From contig NZ_LVHI01000001.1 of NCBI RefSeq assembly GCF_001645385.1, positions 297,582-361,581 on the forward strand: a DNA stretch of 64,000 nt, in the 5' to 3' direction. The stretch is from Rhodococcoides kyotonense (GTDB lineage Bacteria > Actinomycetota > Actinomycetes > Mycobacteriales > Mycobacteriaceae). Below the pieces are notes generated by a model. The model was not told the origin of the DNA. It did not search any database and saw only the letters and a program-made list of their open reading frames with translations. The translations under genes were made by a program, and so were the position numbers. Positions 9,046 through 17,784 of this stretch are shown here, piece after piece; position 1 is the stretch's first letter; each line of letters begins with the position of its first letter.

Positions 9046-10380
9046 TCACCCGATCCTTTGCCGCGAACCGAGGATGCCCTGAGGCCTGACCACGAGGATG
9101 AGAATCAAGACGAGCAGTCCTCCGATGTACTTGAGATCGGGATTGATGATCATCGTCGACCACTGAACGAGCAGTCCGACGATCACGCAGCCGAGGAGCG
9201 CTCCGTATGCGGTTCCCAAGCCGCCGAGGGTGATTCCGGCGAACATGAGCAGCAGCAGTTTGAAGCCCATCTCCCATTGGACCCGGCCCCCGAGTTCCGA
9301 CAGCCCGAACAGGACACCGCCGAGGGCGGCCAATCCACCGCCCAGACACCAGACGAAGGTGACGACACGTTCGACGTCGATACCCGACGACGCAGCGAGG
9401 TCGCGATTGTCGGCCACGGCGCGCATTGCCTTGCCGATTCGGGTGCGCTGCAACATCACTGCGACACCGACGAGGACGACGATGCTGATGACGATGCAAG
9501 CGAGGCCCACGTTCGTGATCGCGAACGGCCCCCATTCGTTCTGCGTCTGCGCCTGATAGTCGTCGAAGGGCTCCGAACGGTCGGAGAAGAAGATCAGAAT
9601 CAGATACCGCAGCGCGATGGCGAGGCCGATGGACACCACCAACTGTGCGATCAAGCCGGTCTTACGTTTTCGTAGTGGTCTCCAGATGGCAGAGTTGGCC
9701 AGCCACCCGATCGCTATTCCGACGACGATCGCCAGAAGCGTCGCCCAGATGAGCTGAATACCCATGGACACGTTGAAGACCCAGGCTGCGACGGCGCCCA
9801 GCGTGACCAGCTCGCCGTGCGCGAAGTTGGTCAGTCCCGTCGTCCCGAAGATGAGGCTCAGGCCCACGGCGGCCAGTGCGATCACGAGGCCGAATCGAAA
9901 GCCGTCGACCGTCGTTCGGATGAACTTCTCGTAGAACGGGACCTCGTTCGAGGTACGCGCCTCGCCGAACGAGAAGATGACGGTGTTCGCTCGGCCCGCT
10001 TGGACGTCGCGTTCGACCGAGCCCTGGACGCTGACGTCGTCGGGCAGCGTGTCTGCGACGACCTCGAACGTGTATGTGCCGGGCGACAATTCGAGTGTCC
10101 AGCGACCGCCGTCCTCCGACGTCGTGCGGCCCGCCTCGGCGCCCGACGCGTCGACCGCCCGGACGTCCACGCCGACCAGTCTCTCCCCGCCGTTGTTCAG
10201 GCTGCCGCTGACGGCGACGGCGTTCGCCGGAGGAGGAGGCGGTTCCTGCGCGAGCGCGGAACCGCCGAACGCCACCGCGAACACGGCGGCGAGAAGTGAG
10301 AGAACGAGTATTCGGGACGAATGTCGGCGGTGGCGCCGTGGTCGAGTCGATCTTCGGTTCCATCGCACACTTGGAGCCAC
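9046..10380 (-). CDS. livH: Branched-chain amino-acid ABC transporter permease LivH with N-terminal secreted domain
   Basis: The protein is 444 residues, about 140 longer than classical LivH. Residues 1-44 form an Arg-rich signal peptide ending SALA. Residues about 54-138 form a beta-rich module (VSGSLNNGGERLVGVDVRAV..., TTSEDGGRWTLELSPGTYTF) of the carboxypeptidase-regulatory-like or prealbumin-like fold. From about 155 the normal LivH permease follows, with TTGLTNFAHGELVTLGA and the EAA loop QRTRIGKAMRAVADNRDLA. The module should face the outside and could contact the binding lipoprotein. GTG 10380 has a good GGAGG 6 bases upstream. It is the first gene of the liv operon and is divergent from polA, from which it is separated by 208 bases. 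Confidence 0.92.
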   Translation of the reverse strand: MAPSVRWNRRSTRPRRHRRHSSRILVLSLLAAVFAVAFGGSALAQEPPPPPANAVAVSGSLNNGGERLVGVDVRAVDASGAEAGRTTSEDGGRWTLELSPGTYTFEVVADTLPDDVSVQGSVERDVQAGRANTVIFSFGEARTSNEVPFYEKFIRTTVDGFRFGLVIALAAVGLSLIFGTTGLTNFAHGELVTLGAVAAWVFNVSMGIQLIWATLLAIVVGIAIGWLANSAIWRPLRKRKTGLIAQLVVSIGLAIALRYLILIFFSDRSEPFDDYQAQTQNEWGPFAITNVGLACIVISIVVLVGVAVMLQRTRIGKAMRAVADNRDLAASSGIDVERVVTFVWCLGGGLAALGGVLFGLSELGGRVQWEMGFKLLLLMFAGITLGGLGTAYGALLGCVIVGLLVQWSTMIINPDLKYIGGLLVLILILVVRPQGILGSRQRIG

Positions 10381-10557
10381 GCACGTCCTCCGGACGGTGT
10401 AAGAGCCGGCCAGTATCGGCCGACTGGAGCTTGCAATTCTCGGACTCTAACCGTCCGGACCGCCCGAAACCGGCGAGTTGAATTTCCGGCTTGTATCTTT
10501 TGCGTTTCGAACTACTTGGCCGCACGTCGGAGGCGTGCCTCGAGATCCGTTTACGTC

Positions 10558-10580
10558 CTGTCGGTGCCCGTACCTAGACT
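10558..10580 (+). promoter_or_regulatory. RecA-independent DNA-damage (PafBC-type) promoter of polA
   Basis: CTGTCGGTG (10558-10566), eight bases, then TAGACT (10575-10580), matching TTGTCRGTG-N8-TANNNT at all but the first base. Transcription would start about 10587, directly before the GTG start of polA at 10589. Confidence 0.75.
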
Positions 10581-10588
10581 GAGTAACC

Positions 10589-13330
10589 GTGAGCCCCGTA
10601 ACCGACGCACGTGCATCCTCCGCATCCTCGACCGGTACGTCCGCAGATGGCGAGCAGCCGACGTTGCTGCTCATCGACGGGCACTCCATCGCCTTTCGGG
10701 CGTTCTTCGCGCTGCCGGTGGAGAACTTCAAGACCACCAGTGGGCAGTCCACCAACGCCGTCTACGGGTTCACGTCGATGCTGATCAACCTGTTGCGCGA
10801 CGAGAAGCCGACGCACATCGCGGCGGCGTTCGACGTGTCGCGACAGACCTTTCGTGCCGAGCGGTTCCCGGACTACAAGGCAAACCGCAGCAAGACGCCC
10901 GACGAGTTCGCCGGCCAGGTCGACATCACCAAGGACGTCCTGGGTGCGATGGGCATTCCGGTCATGGCGGAGGCGGGCTTCGAGGCCGACGACATCATCG
11001 CCACGCTGACGACGCAGGCCGAGGCGCTCGGATACAAGGTGCTCGTCGTCACCGGCGACCGCGACTCGCTGCAGTTGGTGACCGACAACGTGACGGTGCT
11101 GTACCCGCGCAAGGGCGTCTCGGATCTCACGCGGTTCACGCCCGCTGCCGTCACCGAGAAGTACGGGCTGACGCCGTCGCAGTACCCGGATTTCGCGGCG
11201 CTGCGCGGCGACCCGAGCGACAACCTCCCCGGCATTCCTGGCGTCGGCGAGAAGACCGCGACCAAGTGGATCGTCCAGTACGGGTCTCTCGAAGAATTGG
11301 TCACCAACGTCGACAAGGTCAAGGGCAAGGTCGGCGATGCGCTGCGTGCCAACTTGTCGAGTGTGGTGCTCAACCGGGAGCTAACCGAGATGGTGCGCGA
11401 CGTCCCACTGCCGTACACGCCCGATCAGTTGGAGCTCGCGCCGTGGGATCGCGAAAAGATTCACGGCTTGTTCGACGATCTCGAGTTTCGCGTGCTGCGC
11501 GACCGCCTGTTCGACACGTTGGCGTCGGCAGAACCCGAAGCGGAGGAAGGGTTCGACGTCCGCGGCGGCGCGATCGCCCCGGGCGAGCTCGCCGAGTGGC
11601 TGACAACGCATGCGTCGTCCGGGCAGCGTCACGGGCTCTCGGTGGTCGGTCCACGTCGTCCGTTCGACAGCGACGCGTTGTCCATCGCCATTGCTGCGTC
11701 CGATGGTGAAGGCGGATTCGTGGACACCGCTTCGCTCGACGAGTCGGACGAGAAGGCGTTGGCTGCCTGGCTCGCCGACGACGGTCAGCCCAAGGCGCTG
11801 CACGAGGCGAAGTGGGCCATCCATGCGCTGCGCGGCCGCGGGTGGACGCTCGGCGGGCTCACGAGCGACACCGCGCTCGCGGCGTACCTGGTGCGTCCAG
11901 GTCAGCGCAGCTTCAACCTCGACGACCTCTGCCTGCGGTACCTCAAGCGCGAACTGCGCGCCGAGGATTCCGTCGAGGGCCAGATGTCGCTGCTCGACAC
12001 CGAGGACGTCGCGGCCGCCGCCGTGGCCGAGGGCGAGATTCTGCGTGCTCAGGCAGTCCTCGATCTCGCCGCGACGCTCGACGACGAGCTGGCGAGCATC
12101 GAGTCGAGCGCGTTGTTGACCGACATGGAATTGCCTCTGCTGTCGGTGCTTGCCGACCTCGAAGCAACCGGTATCGCCGTCGACAACAATCATCTCGGTG
12201 AGCTGCAGAGCCAGTTCGCGTCTCAGGTCGCCGACGCCGCCAACTCGGCGTACGAGGTCATCGGCAAGCAGATCAACCTGGGGTCGCCGAAGCAGCTGCA
12301 GGTCGTGCTGTTCGAGGAGCTCGACATGCCGAAGACGAAGAAGACCAAGACCGGTTACACCACCGACGCCGACGCCTTGCAGGGTCTGTTCGAGAAGACC
12401 GAGCACCCGTTCCTGAAGTTCCTGCTCGACCATCGAGACGCGACTCGGATGAAGGTCACCGTCGACGGTCTACTCAAATCCGTGGCCGACGACGGCCGCA
12501 TCCACACCACCTTCAACCAGACCGTCGCGGCGACCGGGCGGTTGTCCTCGACCGAGCCGAATCTGCAGAACATCCCGGTTCGTAACGACGCGGGACGACA
12601 CATTCGAGACGGCTTCGTCGTCGGCGACGGCTACGACACGCTGCTCACCGCCGACTACAGCCAGATCGAGATGCGCATCATGGCTCACCTGTCCGGCGAC
12701 GAGGGGCTGATCGAGGCGTTCAACACCGGCGAGGATCTGCACAGCTTCGTCGGTGCGCGCGCATTCGGTGTACCGATCGAGGACGTCACATCGGAACTCC
12801 GTCGCCGCGTCAAGGCGATGTCGTACGGCCTTGCCTACGGGTTGAGCGCGTTCGGTCTTGCCGCGCAGCTCAAGATCTCCACCGACGAGGCCAAGGAGCA
12901 GATGGAGGCCTACTTCTCGCGCTTCGGTGGTGTGCGTGACTACCTGCGCAACGTCGTCGAGGAGTCGCGGAAGGTCGGATACACATCGACGTTGTACGGT
13001 CGGCGTCGCTACCTTCCGGATCTGACCAGCGACAACAGGCAGCGCCGCGAGGTCGCCGAGCGTGCTGCGCTGAACGCCCCCATTCAGGGCACTGCCGCCG
13101 ACATCATCAAGGTCGCCATGATCGACACGCACACGGCGTTGGCGGAAGCCGGGCTGCGTTCGCGCATGCTGCTGCAGGTCCACGACGAACTCGTCCTCGA
13201 GGTCGTCGAGTCCGAACGCGAAGAGGTCGAGGCGCTGGTGCGCGACAAGATGTCGTCGGCCATCGATCTGTCGGTCCCGCTCGAGGTGTCGGTCGGCACC
13301 GGCGCCAGCTGGGACAAGGCCGCGCATTAG
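10589..13330 (+). CDS. polA: DNA polymerase I
   Basis: The protein is 913 residues. The 5'-nuclease (FEN) domain is at about 20-320, with LLIDGHSIAFRAFFALP and the acidic cluster AEAGFEADDIIATL plus VTGDRDSLQLV. A degenerate 3'-5' exonuclease domain is at about 330-530; the usual DxE and YxxxD catalytic motifs are not recognisable, as in mycobacterial PolA. The polymerase domain is at about 530-913, with motif A LTADYSQIEMRI near 688, motif B RRRVKAMSYGLAYG near 740 and motif C VHDELVLEV near 865. It fills gaps in excision repair and removes Okazaki RNA. It starts with GTG 10589 without a clear ribosome site; the adjacent damage promoter places the 5' end within a few bases of the start. Confidence 0.97.
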   Translation: MSPVTDARASSASSTGTSADGEQPTLLLIDGHSIAFRAFFALPVENFKTTSGQSTNAVYGFTSMLINLLRDEKPTHIAAAFDVSRQTFRAERFPDYKANRSKTPDEFAGQVDITKDVLGAMGIPVMAEAGFEADDIIATLTTQAEALGYKVLVVTGDRDSLQLVTDNVTVLYPRKGVSDLTRFTPAAVTEKYGLTPSQYPDFAALRGDPSDNLPGIPGVGEKTATKWIVQYGSLEELVTNVDKVKGKVGDALRANLSSVVLNRELTEMVRDVPLPYTPDQLELAPWDREKIHGLFDDLEFRVLRDRLFDTLASAEPEAEEGFDVRGGAIAPGELAEWLTTHASSGQRHGLSVVGPRRPFDSDALSIAIAASDGEGGFVDTASLDESDEKALAAWLADDGQPKALHEAKWAIHALRGRGWTLGGLTSDTALAAYLVRPGQRSFNLDDLCLRYLKRELRAEDSVEGQMSLLDTEDVAAAAVAEGEILRAQAVLDLAATLDDELASIESSALLTDMELPLLSVLADLEATGIAVDNNHLGELQSQFASQVADAANSAYEVIGKQINLGSPKQLQVVLFEELDMPKTKKTKTGYTTDADALQGLFEKTEHPFLKFLLDHRDATRMKVTVDGLLKSVADDGRIHTTFNQTVAATGRLSSTEPNLQNIPVRNDAGRHIRDGFVVGDGYDTLLTADYSQIEMRIMAHLSGDEGLIEAFNTGEDLHSFVGARAFGVPIEDVTSELRRRVKAMSYGLAYGLSAFGLAAQLKISTDEAKEQMEAYFSRFGGVRDYLRNVVEESRKVGYTSTLYGRRRYLPDLTSDNRQRREVAERAALNAPIQGTAADIIKVAMIDTHTALAEAGLRSRMLLQVHDELVLEVVESEREEVEALVRDKMSSAIDLSVPLEVSVGTGASWDKAAH

Positions 13331-13344
13331 GAGTTCCCCAATAG

Positions 13345-13380
13345 CAAGAGGCCCGGTCGCGAGTGCGACCGGGCCTCTTG
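13345..13380. terminator. Bidirectional terminator between polA and thioredoxin gene
   Basis: 16-bp perfect arms (13345-13360 and 13365-13380) with loop GAGT. The right arm ends in CTCTTG followed by TCGTTC. It lies between convergent polA and the minus-strand thioredoxin gene and should serve both. Confidence 0.88.
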
Positions 13381-13394
13381 TCGTTCAGTCCTGC

Positions 13395-13772
13395 CTACTG
13401 GGTGTCGGCTCCAGCGTTCTGCTCGGCGATCTGCTTACGCACCTCGTCCATGTCGAGAGCCTTGACCTGACCGACCAGGTCCTCCAGCGCGGATGCCGGC
13501 AGCGCACCAGGCTGCGCGAACACGAGCACACCCTCGCGGAAAGCCATGATGGTCGGAATCGACTGGATGTTCGCCGCCGCAGCCAGGCCCTGCTCGGCCT
13601 CGGTGTCCACCTTCGCGTGCACCACGTCGGGGTGCGCTTCGGAGGACTTCTCGAACGTCGGAGCGAACTGACGGCACGGTCCACACCAGGACGCCCAGAA
13701 GTCGACGAGGACCACGTCGTTACCTCCGACGATGTCGTCGAAGTTCTGCTGAGTCAAAGTCTGTGTTGCCAC
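13395..13772 (-). CDS. Thioredoxin
   Basis: The protein is 125 residues with active site FWASWCGPC (cysteines 30 and 33). It has a buried Asp in VLVDFWA and the cis-proline motif IQSIPTIMAF. It reduces protein disulfides in the cytosol, with thioredoxin reductase as partner (not in the window). GTG 13772 has AAAGGG five bases upstream and matches the family start MATQTLT. An in-frame ATG at 13796 would add eight residues and is less likely. The C-terminal tail (LDMDEVRKQIAEQNAGADTQ) is slightly longer than in E. coli. The AraC-type gene lies 61 bases upstream in the same direction. Confidence 0.94.
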   Translation of the reverse strand: MATQTLTQQNFDDIVGGNDVVLVDFWASWCGPCRQFAPTFEKSSEAHPDVVHAKVDTEAEQGLAAAANIQSIPTIMAFREGVLVFAQPGALPASALEDLVGQVKALDMDEVRKQIAEQNAGADTQ

Positions 13773-13833
13773 GCCTGCCCTTTCGTCGGTATCCATGACC
13801 TTCTGCCGCCTTCAACGCGCGACGGTACCGAAA

Positions 13834-14841
13834 TCATTCCGCGGCACCGACGAGCGGAGCTGTCCGAAAGGTCCGGCGGTAGGCGTTGGGGGTCGTGCAG
13901 CGCAGGCGAACGAAGTGCTGACGAAGGACGGCGGCGTTGCCGAACCCGACGCGTTCGGCGATGACGTCCATCGACAGATCGGAGTTCTCCAGAAGCTGCT
14001 GTGCCGCGAGTACGCGTTGGTCGTTGAGCCACCGCGCAGGCGTCGTACCGGTCTCGGCTTGGAAGCGTCGTGCGAAGGTTCGGGTGGACATGTTCACGCG
14101 CGCCGACAGCTTCTGCACGGACAGTTCGGTGTCGAGGTTCTCGGTCATCCAGTCGAGCAGCGGGGCGAGTGTCTCGACCTCGACGGTCGGCAGGGGAGAG
14201 GTGACGAACTGCGCTTGCCCACCGTCCCGATGCGGCGGGACGACCATGCGTCGGGCGATACCGTTCGCGACGACGCTTCCTTGTTCCTTGCGCACGATGT
14301 GCAGGCACAGATCGATCCCGGCCGCAGTACCGGCGCTGGTCAGGACGTTCCCGTCGTCGACGTACAGAACGTCGGGGTCCACTTCGGCGAGCGGATAGTC
14401 CGCTGCGAGCCGTGCGGAATGCCGCCAGTGCGTCGTGCATCGTCGACCGTCGAGCAAACCGGCTTTGCCGAGCACGAACGCGCCGTTGCACAGGCTTGCG
14501 ACCTTGGCTCCCCGTGCGACCGCGGCGCGCAGCTTCACGAGCAACGGCTCGACGGATTCGTCGAAGTCGCTCGAGCACATCGAACACCCGTCGTCCGAGA
14601 GGTGGGTGCCACCCGCGGGGATGATGATGAGGTCGGCGTCGTCGAGCTGTGACAGGTCGTAGGGAACGTCGATGGTGTAGCCGAAGCGCGACCTGATCGG
14701 TCGATCGACTCCGGCGATCAACGAGAAGTCGTATGTCGGCAGGCCTTCGTCGGATCGATCGAACCCGAAGACCTCGCACGCGACGCCCAACTCGAATTGT
14801 TCGATCAACGGCATGAGTGGAACGACGACTCGTTTCAGCAT
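13834..14841 (-). CDS. GlxA/AraC-family transcription regulator with DJ-1/PfpI-like domain
   Basis: The protein is 335 residues. The N-terminal class I amidotransferase-like domain (about 1-190) includes the nucleophile-elbow cysteine in SLCNGAFVLG (residue 118) and the following TTHWRHS; in this family the domain is thought to sense a small molecule rather than act as an enzyme. The C-terminal AraC double helix-turn-helix (about 235-325) includes MSTRTFARRFQAETGTTPARWL and AERVGFGNAAVLRQHF. ATG 14841 (MLKRVVVPL) is chosen because the frame upstream is not family-like. It faces the small membrane gene at 14925 across 83 bases, which probably hold divergent promoters. Target and ligand unknown. 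Confidence 0.9.
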   Translation of the reverse strand: MLKRVVVPLMPLIEQFELGVACEVFGFDRSDEGLPTYDFSLIAGVDRPIRSRFGYTIDVPYDLSQLDDADLIIIPAGGTHLSDDGCSMCSSDFDESVEPLLVKLRAAVARGAKVASLCNGAFVLGKAGLLDGRRCTTHWRHSARLAADYPLAEVDPDVLYVDDGNVLTSAGTAAGIDLCLHIVRKEQGSVVANGIARRMVVPPHRDGGQAQFVTSPLPTVEVETLAPLLDWMTENLDTELSVQKLSARVNMSTRTFARRFQAETGTTPARWLNDQRVLAAQQLLENSDLSMDVIAERVGFGNAAVLRQHFVRLRCTTPNAYRRTFRTAPLVGAAE

Positions 14842-14924
14842 GCCCGTCAGTATGGCAGGAAAACGCGCAACTGTGTCGTATCTGCCGCTGTTGTGAGAAA
14901 GCTGCTGGTAGCAGACTCGAGGAC

Positions 14925-15041
14925 ATGACACTCGCATTGTTGATTTTGGCAGTTCTGGCCGTCATGCACCTGGCCGTGGTCGGCGGATTCGCGCCCGATA
15001 CGCACAGGCAGAAGAGTCAGTTCGGCGACTACGGGTTTTGA
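14925..15041 (+). CDS. Small single-pass membrane protein, 38 aa
   Basis: ATG 14925 starts a frame of 38 codons to TGA 15039-15041. MTLALLILAVLAVMHLAVV is one clear hydrophobic helix, followed by the polar tail GGFAPDTHRQKSQFGDYGF. A GAGG run lies close to the start (a little tight). Its stop overlaps the end of the convergent 2H phosphoesterase gene by 13 bases. It is divergent from the AraC-type gene. I do not recognise a family; the composition (uninterrupted hydrophobic helix, no stop) argues for a real gene. Confidence 0.5.
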   Translation: MTLALLILAVLAVMHLAVVGGFAPDTHRQKSQFGDYGF

Positions 15042-15559
15042 GCCGCGTGGCCGACGAGCCATTCGACCTTGCCGTCGCCGTCCCACCGCCGAAGCGCTGA
15101 GGTCTCGCCGACGAGAATGCCCGGTTCCGAATGCAGTAGTTCGATGGCCGACCCCAGCTCGTCGTCGGTCATTCGGCGAGCAAGCGTGACGTGGGGCGTC
15201 CAGTGTCCAGGCGCGGTGTGGGGCCTGACGCCTCGCGCGGTGCCGACCAGCGACGCGACGGCGGTGTGCGCGTCGAGCAGTTCGGCGGACGGGATCACCA
15301 GACGGGCGAGCGTTGCGTGCCGCCCGCGGAACACGACCAGAGGCCCGAGCCGGATCGGAAACAGTGGAACGGGCAGGGTCCCGATTCGCGCATCCAGGTC
15401 CGTGAAGTCGTCGGCGACCGCGAGGGTGACGTGCGGACGATTCGACGCGCCTCGGTGCCGCGCCTGACTGGGCAGACCGGCGTCGAACAGCAGTTGCCAC
15501 TCGCGCCGGACCGCGTCGTCGAGCTCGTCGTCGAGGAGGAGTTCTACCGACTGCACCAT
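15029..15559 (-). CDS. 2'-5' RNA ligase / 2H phosphoesterase family protein
   Basis: The protein is 176 residues with two HxT motifs, RPHVTLAVAD near residue 40 and TPHVTLARRM near 120, the catalytic pair that defines the 2H phosphoesterase fold. Family members act on 2',3'-cyclic phosphates or 2'-5' linkages; the true substrate here is unknown. ATG 15559 (MVQSVELLLD) is preferred; ATG 15568 would add three residues. Neither has a ribosome site, and the start lies within or next to the start of the divergent dehydrogenase gene, so the message may be leaderless. Confidence 0.88.
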   Translation of the reverse strand: MVQSVELLLDDELDDAVRREWQLLFDAGLPSQARHRGASNRPHVTLAVADDFTDLDARIGTLPVPLFPIRLGPLVVFRGRHATLARLVIPSAELLDAHTAVASLVGTARGVRPHTAPGHWTPHVTLARRMTDDELGSAIELLHSEPGILVGETSALRRWDGDGKVEWLVGHAAQNP

Positions 15560-15578
15560 GTCAGCCATGATGACTGAC

Positions 15579-16664
15579 ATGACTGACAGCCAGGTACACA
15601 CGGTTCGAATCGGGTCGATGGTCGGCGACGGGATCGGGCACGAAATCGTGCCGGCGACGGTGCGCGTCGTCGACGCCGCGGCCCAGGCCGAGCATCTCTC
15701 GATCGAGTGGGTCGAACTCGCCCTCGGTCGCGACGCCATCGACGCACACGGCTCGCCCGTCCCGCAGTCGACGCTCGACGAGCTGGCGACGCTGCCCGCC
15801 TGGATCCTGGGCCCACACGACAGCGCGTCGTACCCGGAGCCGTTCCGGTCGCAGCTCACACCTGGCGGTGTCGTTCGAAAGACGTTCGACCTGTTCGCGA
15901 ACATTCGGCCTGCGGTGGCCCACCCCGGTGTACGGGCGGTCTCGCCGAACATGGATCTCGTCGTGGTCCGTGAGAACACCGAGGGGTTCTACGCGGACCG
16001 GAACATGCACGTCGGCGGAGGCGAGTTCATGCCGACCCCGGATGTCGCACTCGCGGTCGGTGTCTTCACCCGAACCGCGTGCGAGCGCATCGCGCGGGAG
16101 GCGTTCACGCTCGCCCGCTCTCGACGGAAGAACGTCACCATCGTGCACAAGACCAACGTGCTGTCGCTGACGACAGGTCTGTTCCGCGACGTGTGCACGT
16201 CCGTCGCGCAGGAGTTTCCCGACGTCACCGTCGATCAGGAACACGTCGACGCGCTGACTGCCCATCTCGTCCGACGCGGTCAGGATTTCGACGTGATCGT
16301 CGCGGAGAACATGTTCGGCGACATTCTGTCCGATCTGGCCGGGGAGCTGTCCGGGTCGCTGGGCATGGCGCCGTCGTTGAACACCTCCGAGGCGAAGGCG
16401 ATGGCCCAGGCAGCCCACGGATCTGCGCCCGACATAGCGGGCAAGAACCGTGCCAACCCCACCGCGCTGTTCCTGTCGGCCGCGATGATGCTCGACTGGC
16501 TCGCCGTCCACGGGCACGGCCAGAAGTGCGCGCGTGCCGCACTGCGGATTCGGCACGCCGTCACCGGTGCACTCGAGTCGGGAGTCGCGACCGCGGACCT
16601 CGGCGGACGCGCATCGACCAGCGAATTCACCGAAACCGTCGTTGCGAGAACACTCAGGACCTGA
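15579..16664 (+). CDS. Isocitrate/isopropylmalate/tartrate dehydrogenase family oxidoreductase
   Basis: NAD(P)-dependent beta-decarboxylating dehydrogenase, about 361 residues. VGDGIGHEIVP at the N terminus, FANIRPA, LVVVRENTEGFYADRNMHVGG, the catalytic VHKTNVLSLTTGLF and the metal-binding signature ENMFGDILSDLAGELSGSLG are all present. HGSAPDIAGKNRANPTA is the nucleotide-binding loop. The loop and size fit the broad family, but substrate specificity (isocitrate, 3-isopropylmalate, tartrate or homoisocitrate) cannot be assigned; the leuC/leuD partners are not adjacent. In-frame ATG codons at 15558, 15567, 15570 and 15579 are possible. A GAGGAGGAG run (15532-15540) lies about 17 bases before the first of these, too far for a clear choice. 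Confidence 0.9.
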   Translation: MTDSQVHTVRIGSMVGDGIGHEIVPATVRVVDAAAQAEHLSIEWVELALGRDAIDAHGSPVPQSTLDELATLPAWILGPHDSASYPEPFRSQLTPGGVVRKTFDLFANIRPAVAHPGVRAVSPNMDLVVVRENTEGFYADRNMHVGGGEFMPTPDVALAVGVFTRTACERIAREAFTLARSRRKNVTIVHKTNVLSLTTGLFRDVCTSVAQEFPDVTVDQEHVDALTAHLVRRGQDFDVIVAENMFGDILSDLAGELSGSLGMAPSLNTSEAKAMAQAAHGSAPDIAGKNRANPTALFLSAAMMLDWLAVHGHGQKCARAALRIRHAVTGALESGVATADLGGRASTSEFTETVVARTLRT

Positions 16665-16829
16665 GCCGTCACGGTTTCGAACTCGCGTACGGGGAAATTC
16701 CGTCTTCGACTGGACACGCGGCATTACTGTTCGGTTACCGGTGCGGCAACGTGGCATTCGGTCGCGTACGTTCAACGTCTGGCAGCACCGAGAGATGGTG
16801 GTGTCGTTTCGACTCTTGGAGGACCTCTC

Positions 16830-17744
16830 GTGGTTACACGATCTTTCTCGAAGCCGGCTCGGCTTCTGATCGCACTGTCCGGCGCAGGCGCGCTGATGCT
16901 CACCGCATGTGCCCAGAACACCGAGGACGGGGGTGCCCCCGCCGCGGAGGAGACCACTGCCGTCGAGGTCGACAAGGTCGACGACATCGCGGCGACGCTC
17001 CCGCAGAAGAACGTCGACTCGGGCACGTTGGTCGTGGGCGTCAACGTGCCGTACTCGCCCAACGAATTCAAAGATGCGTCGGGCAAGATCATCGGCTTCG
17101 ACGTCGACCTGATGAATGCCGTCGCCGGCGTCCTCGGCGTGACGGCGCAGTACGAGGAAGCGGACTTCGACCGCATCATCCCGTCGATCCAGGCCGGAAC
17201 CTACGACGTCGGAATGTCGTCGTTCACCGACACCAAGGAGCGCGAGGCGACGGTCGACTTCGCGACCTACTTCAACGCGGGCACGCAGTGGGCGCAGCAG
17301 TCCGGCGGCAGCGTGGATCCGGCGAACGCGTGTGGTCTGAAGGTCGCCGTGCAGACCACGACCATCCAGGATCAGGAAGAAGTTCCCGCGAAGAGCGAAG
17401 CATGTGTCGCGGCAGGCAAGCCTGCGATCGAGATCGTCAAGTTCGACAGCCAGGACGATGCAGCGCAGGCGCTGGTTCTCGGACGAGTCGACGCGATGTC
17501 GGCGGACTCGCCCGTGACGGCGTACGCCATCAAGCAGACCGGCGACAAGCTCGAACCTGCCGGTGAGGTGTTCGATTCCGCGCCGTACGGCTACCCGGTC
17601 GCCAAGGGTTCGCCCCTCGCCGCGACGCTGCAGCAGGCGGTCCAACACCTGATCGACAACGGTCAGTACCAGACCATCGCCGAGAACTGGGGCGTCGAGG
17701 CAGGCGTGATCGAGCAGTCGCAGATCAACGGCGCAGTGAGCTGA
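16830..17744 (+). CDS. Polar amino-acid ABC transporter, substrate-binding lipoprotein
   Basis: Periplasmic-type receptor of the SBP_bac_3 family, 304 residues. A signal peptide with lipobox LTAC (cysteine 27) precedes an Asp/Glu/Ala linker. The core has LVVGVNVPYSPNEFKDASGKI, DVDLMNAVAGVLGV and the signature MSSFTDTKEREATVDF. GTG 16830 has GGAGG at 16817-16821. The first gene of a three-gene importer operon, probably for glutamate, glutamine or another polar amino acid. About 165 bases upstream hold the presumed promoter; I see no recognisable operator. Confidence 0.93.
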   Translation: MVTRSFSKPARLLIALSGAGALMLTACAQNTEDGGAPAAEETTAVEVDKVDDIAATLPQKNVDSGTLVVGVNVPYSPNEFKDASGKIIGFDVDLMNAVAGVLGVTAQYEEADFDRIIPSIQAGTYDVGMSSFTDTKEREATVDFATYFNAGTQWAQQSGGSVDPANACGLKVAVQTTTIQDQEEVPAKSEACVAAGKPAIEIVKFDSQDDAAQALVLGRVDAMSADSPVTAYAIKQTGDKLEPAGEVFDSAPYGYPVAKGSPLAATLQQAVQHLIDNGQYQTIAENWGVEAGVIEQSQINGAVS

Positions 17745-17784
17745 TGTCGGTGTCAGACGACGTCGTCCGACGGAAGGGTTCGGT

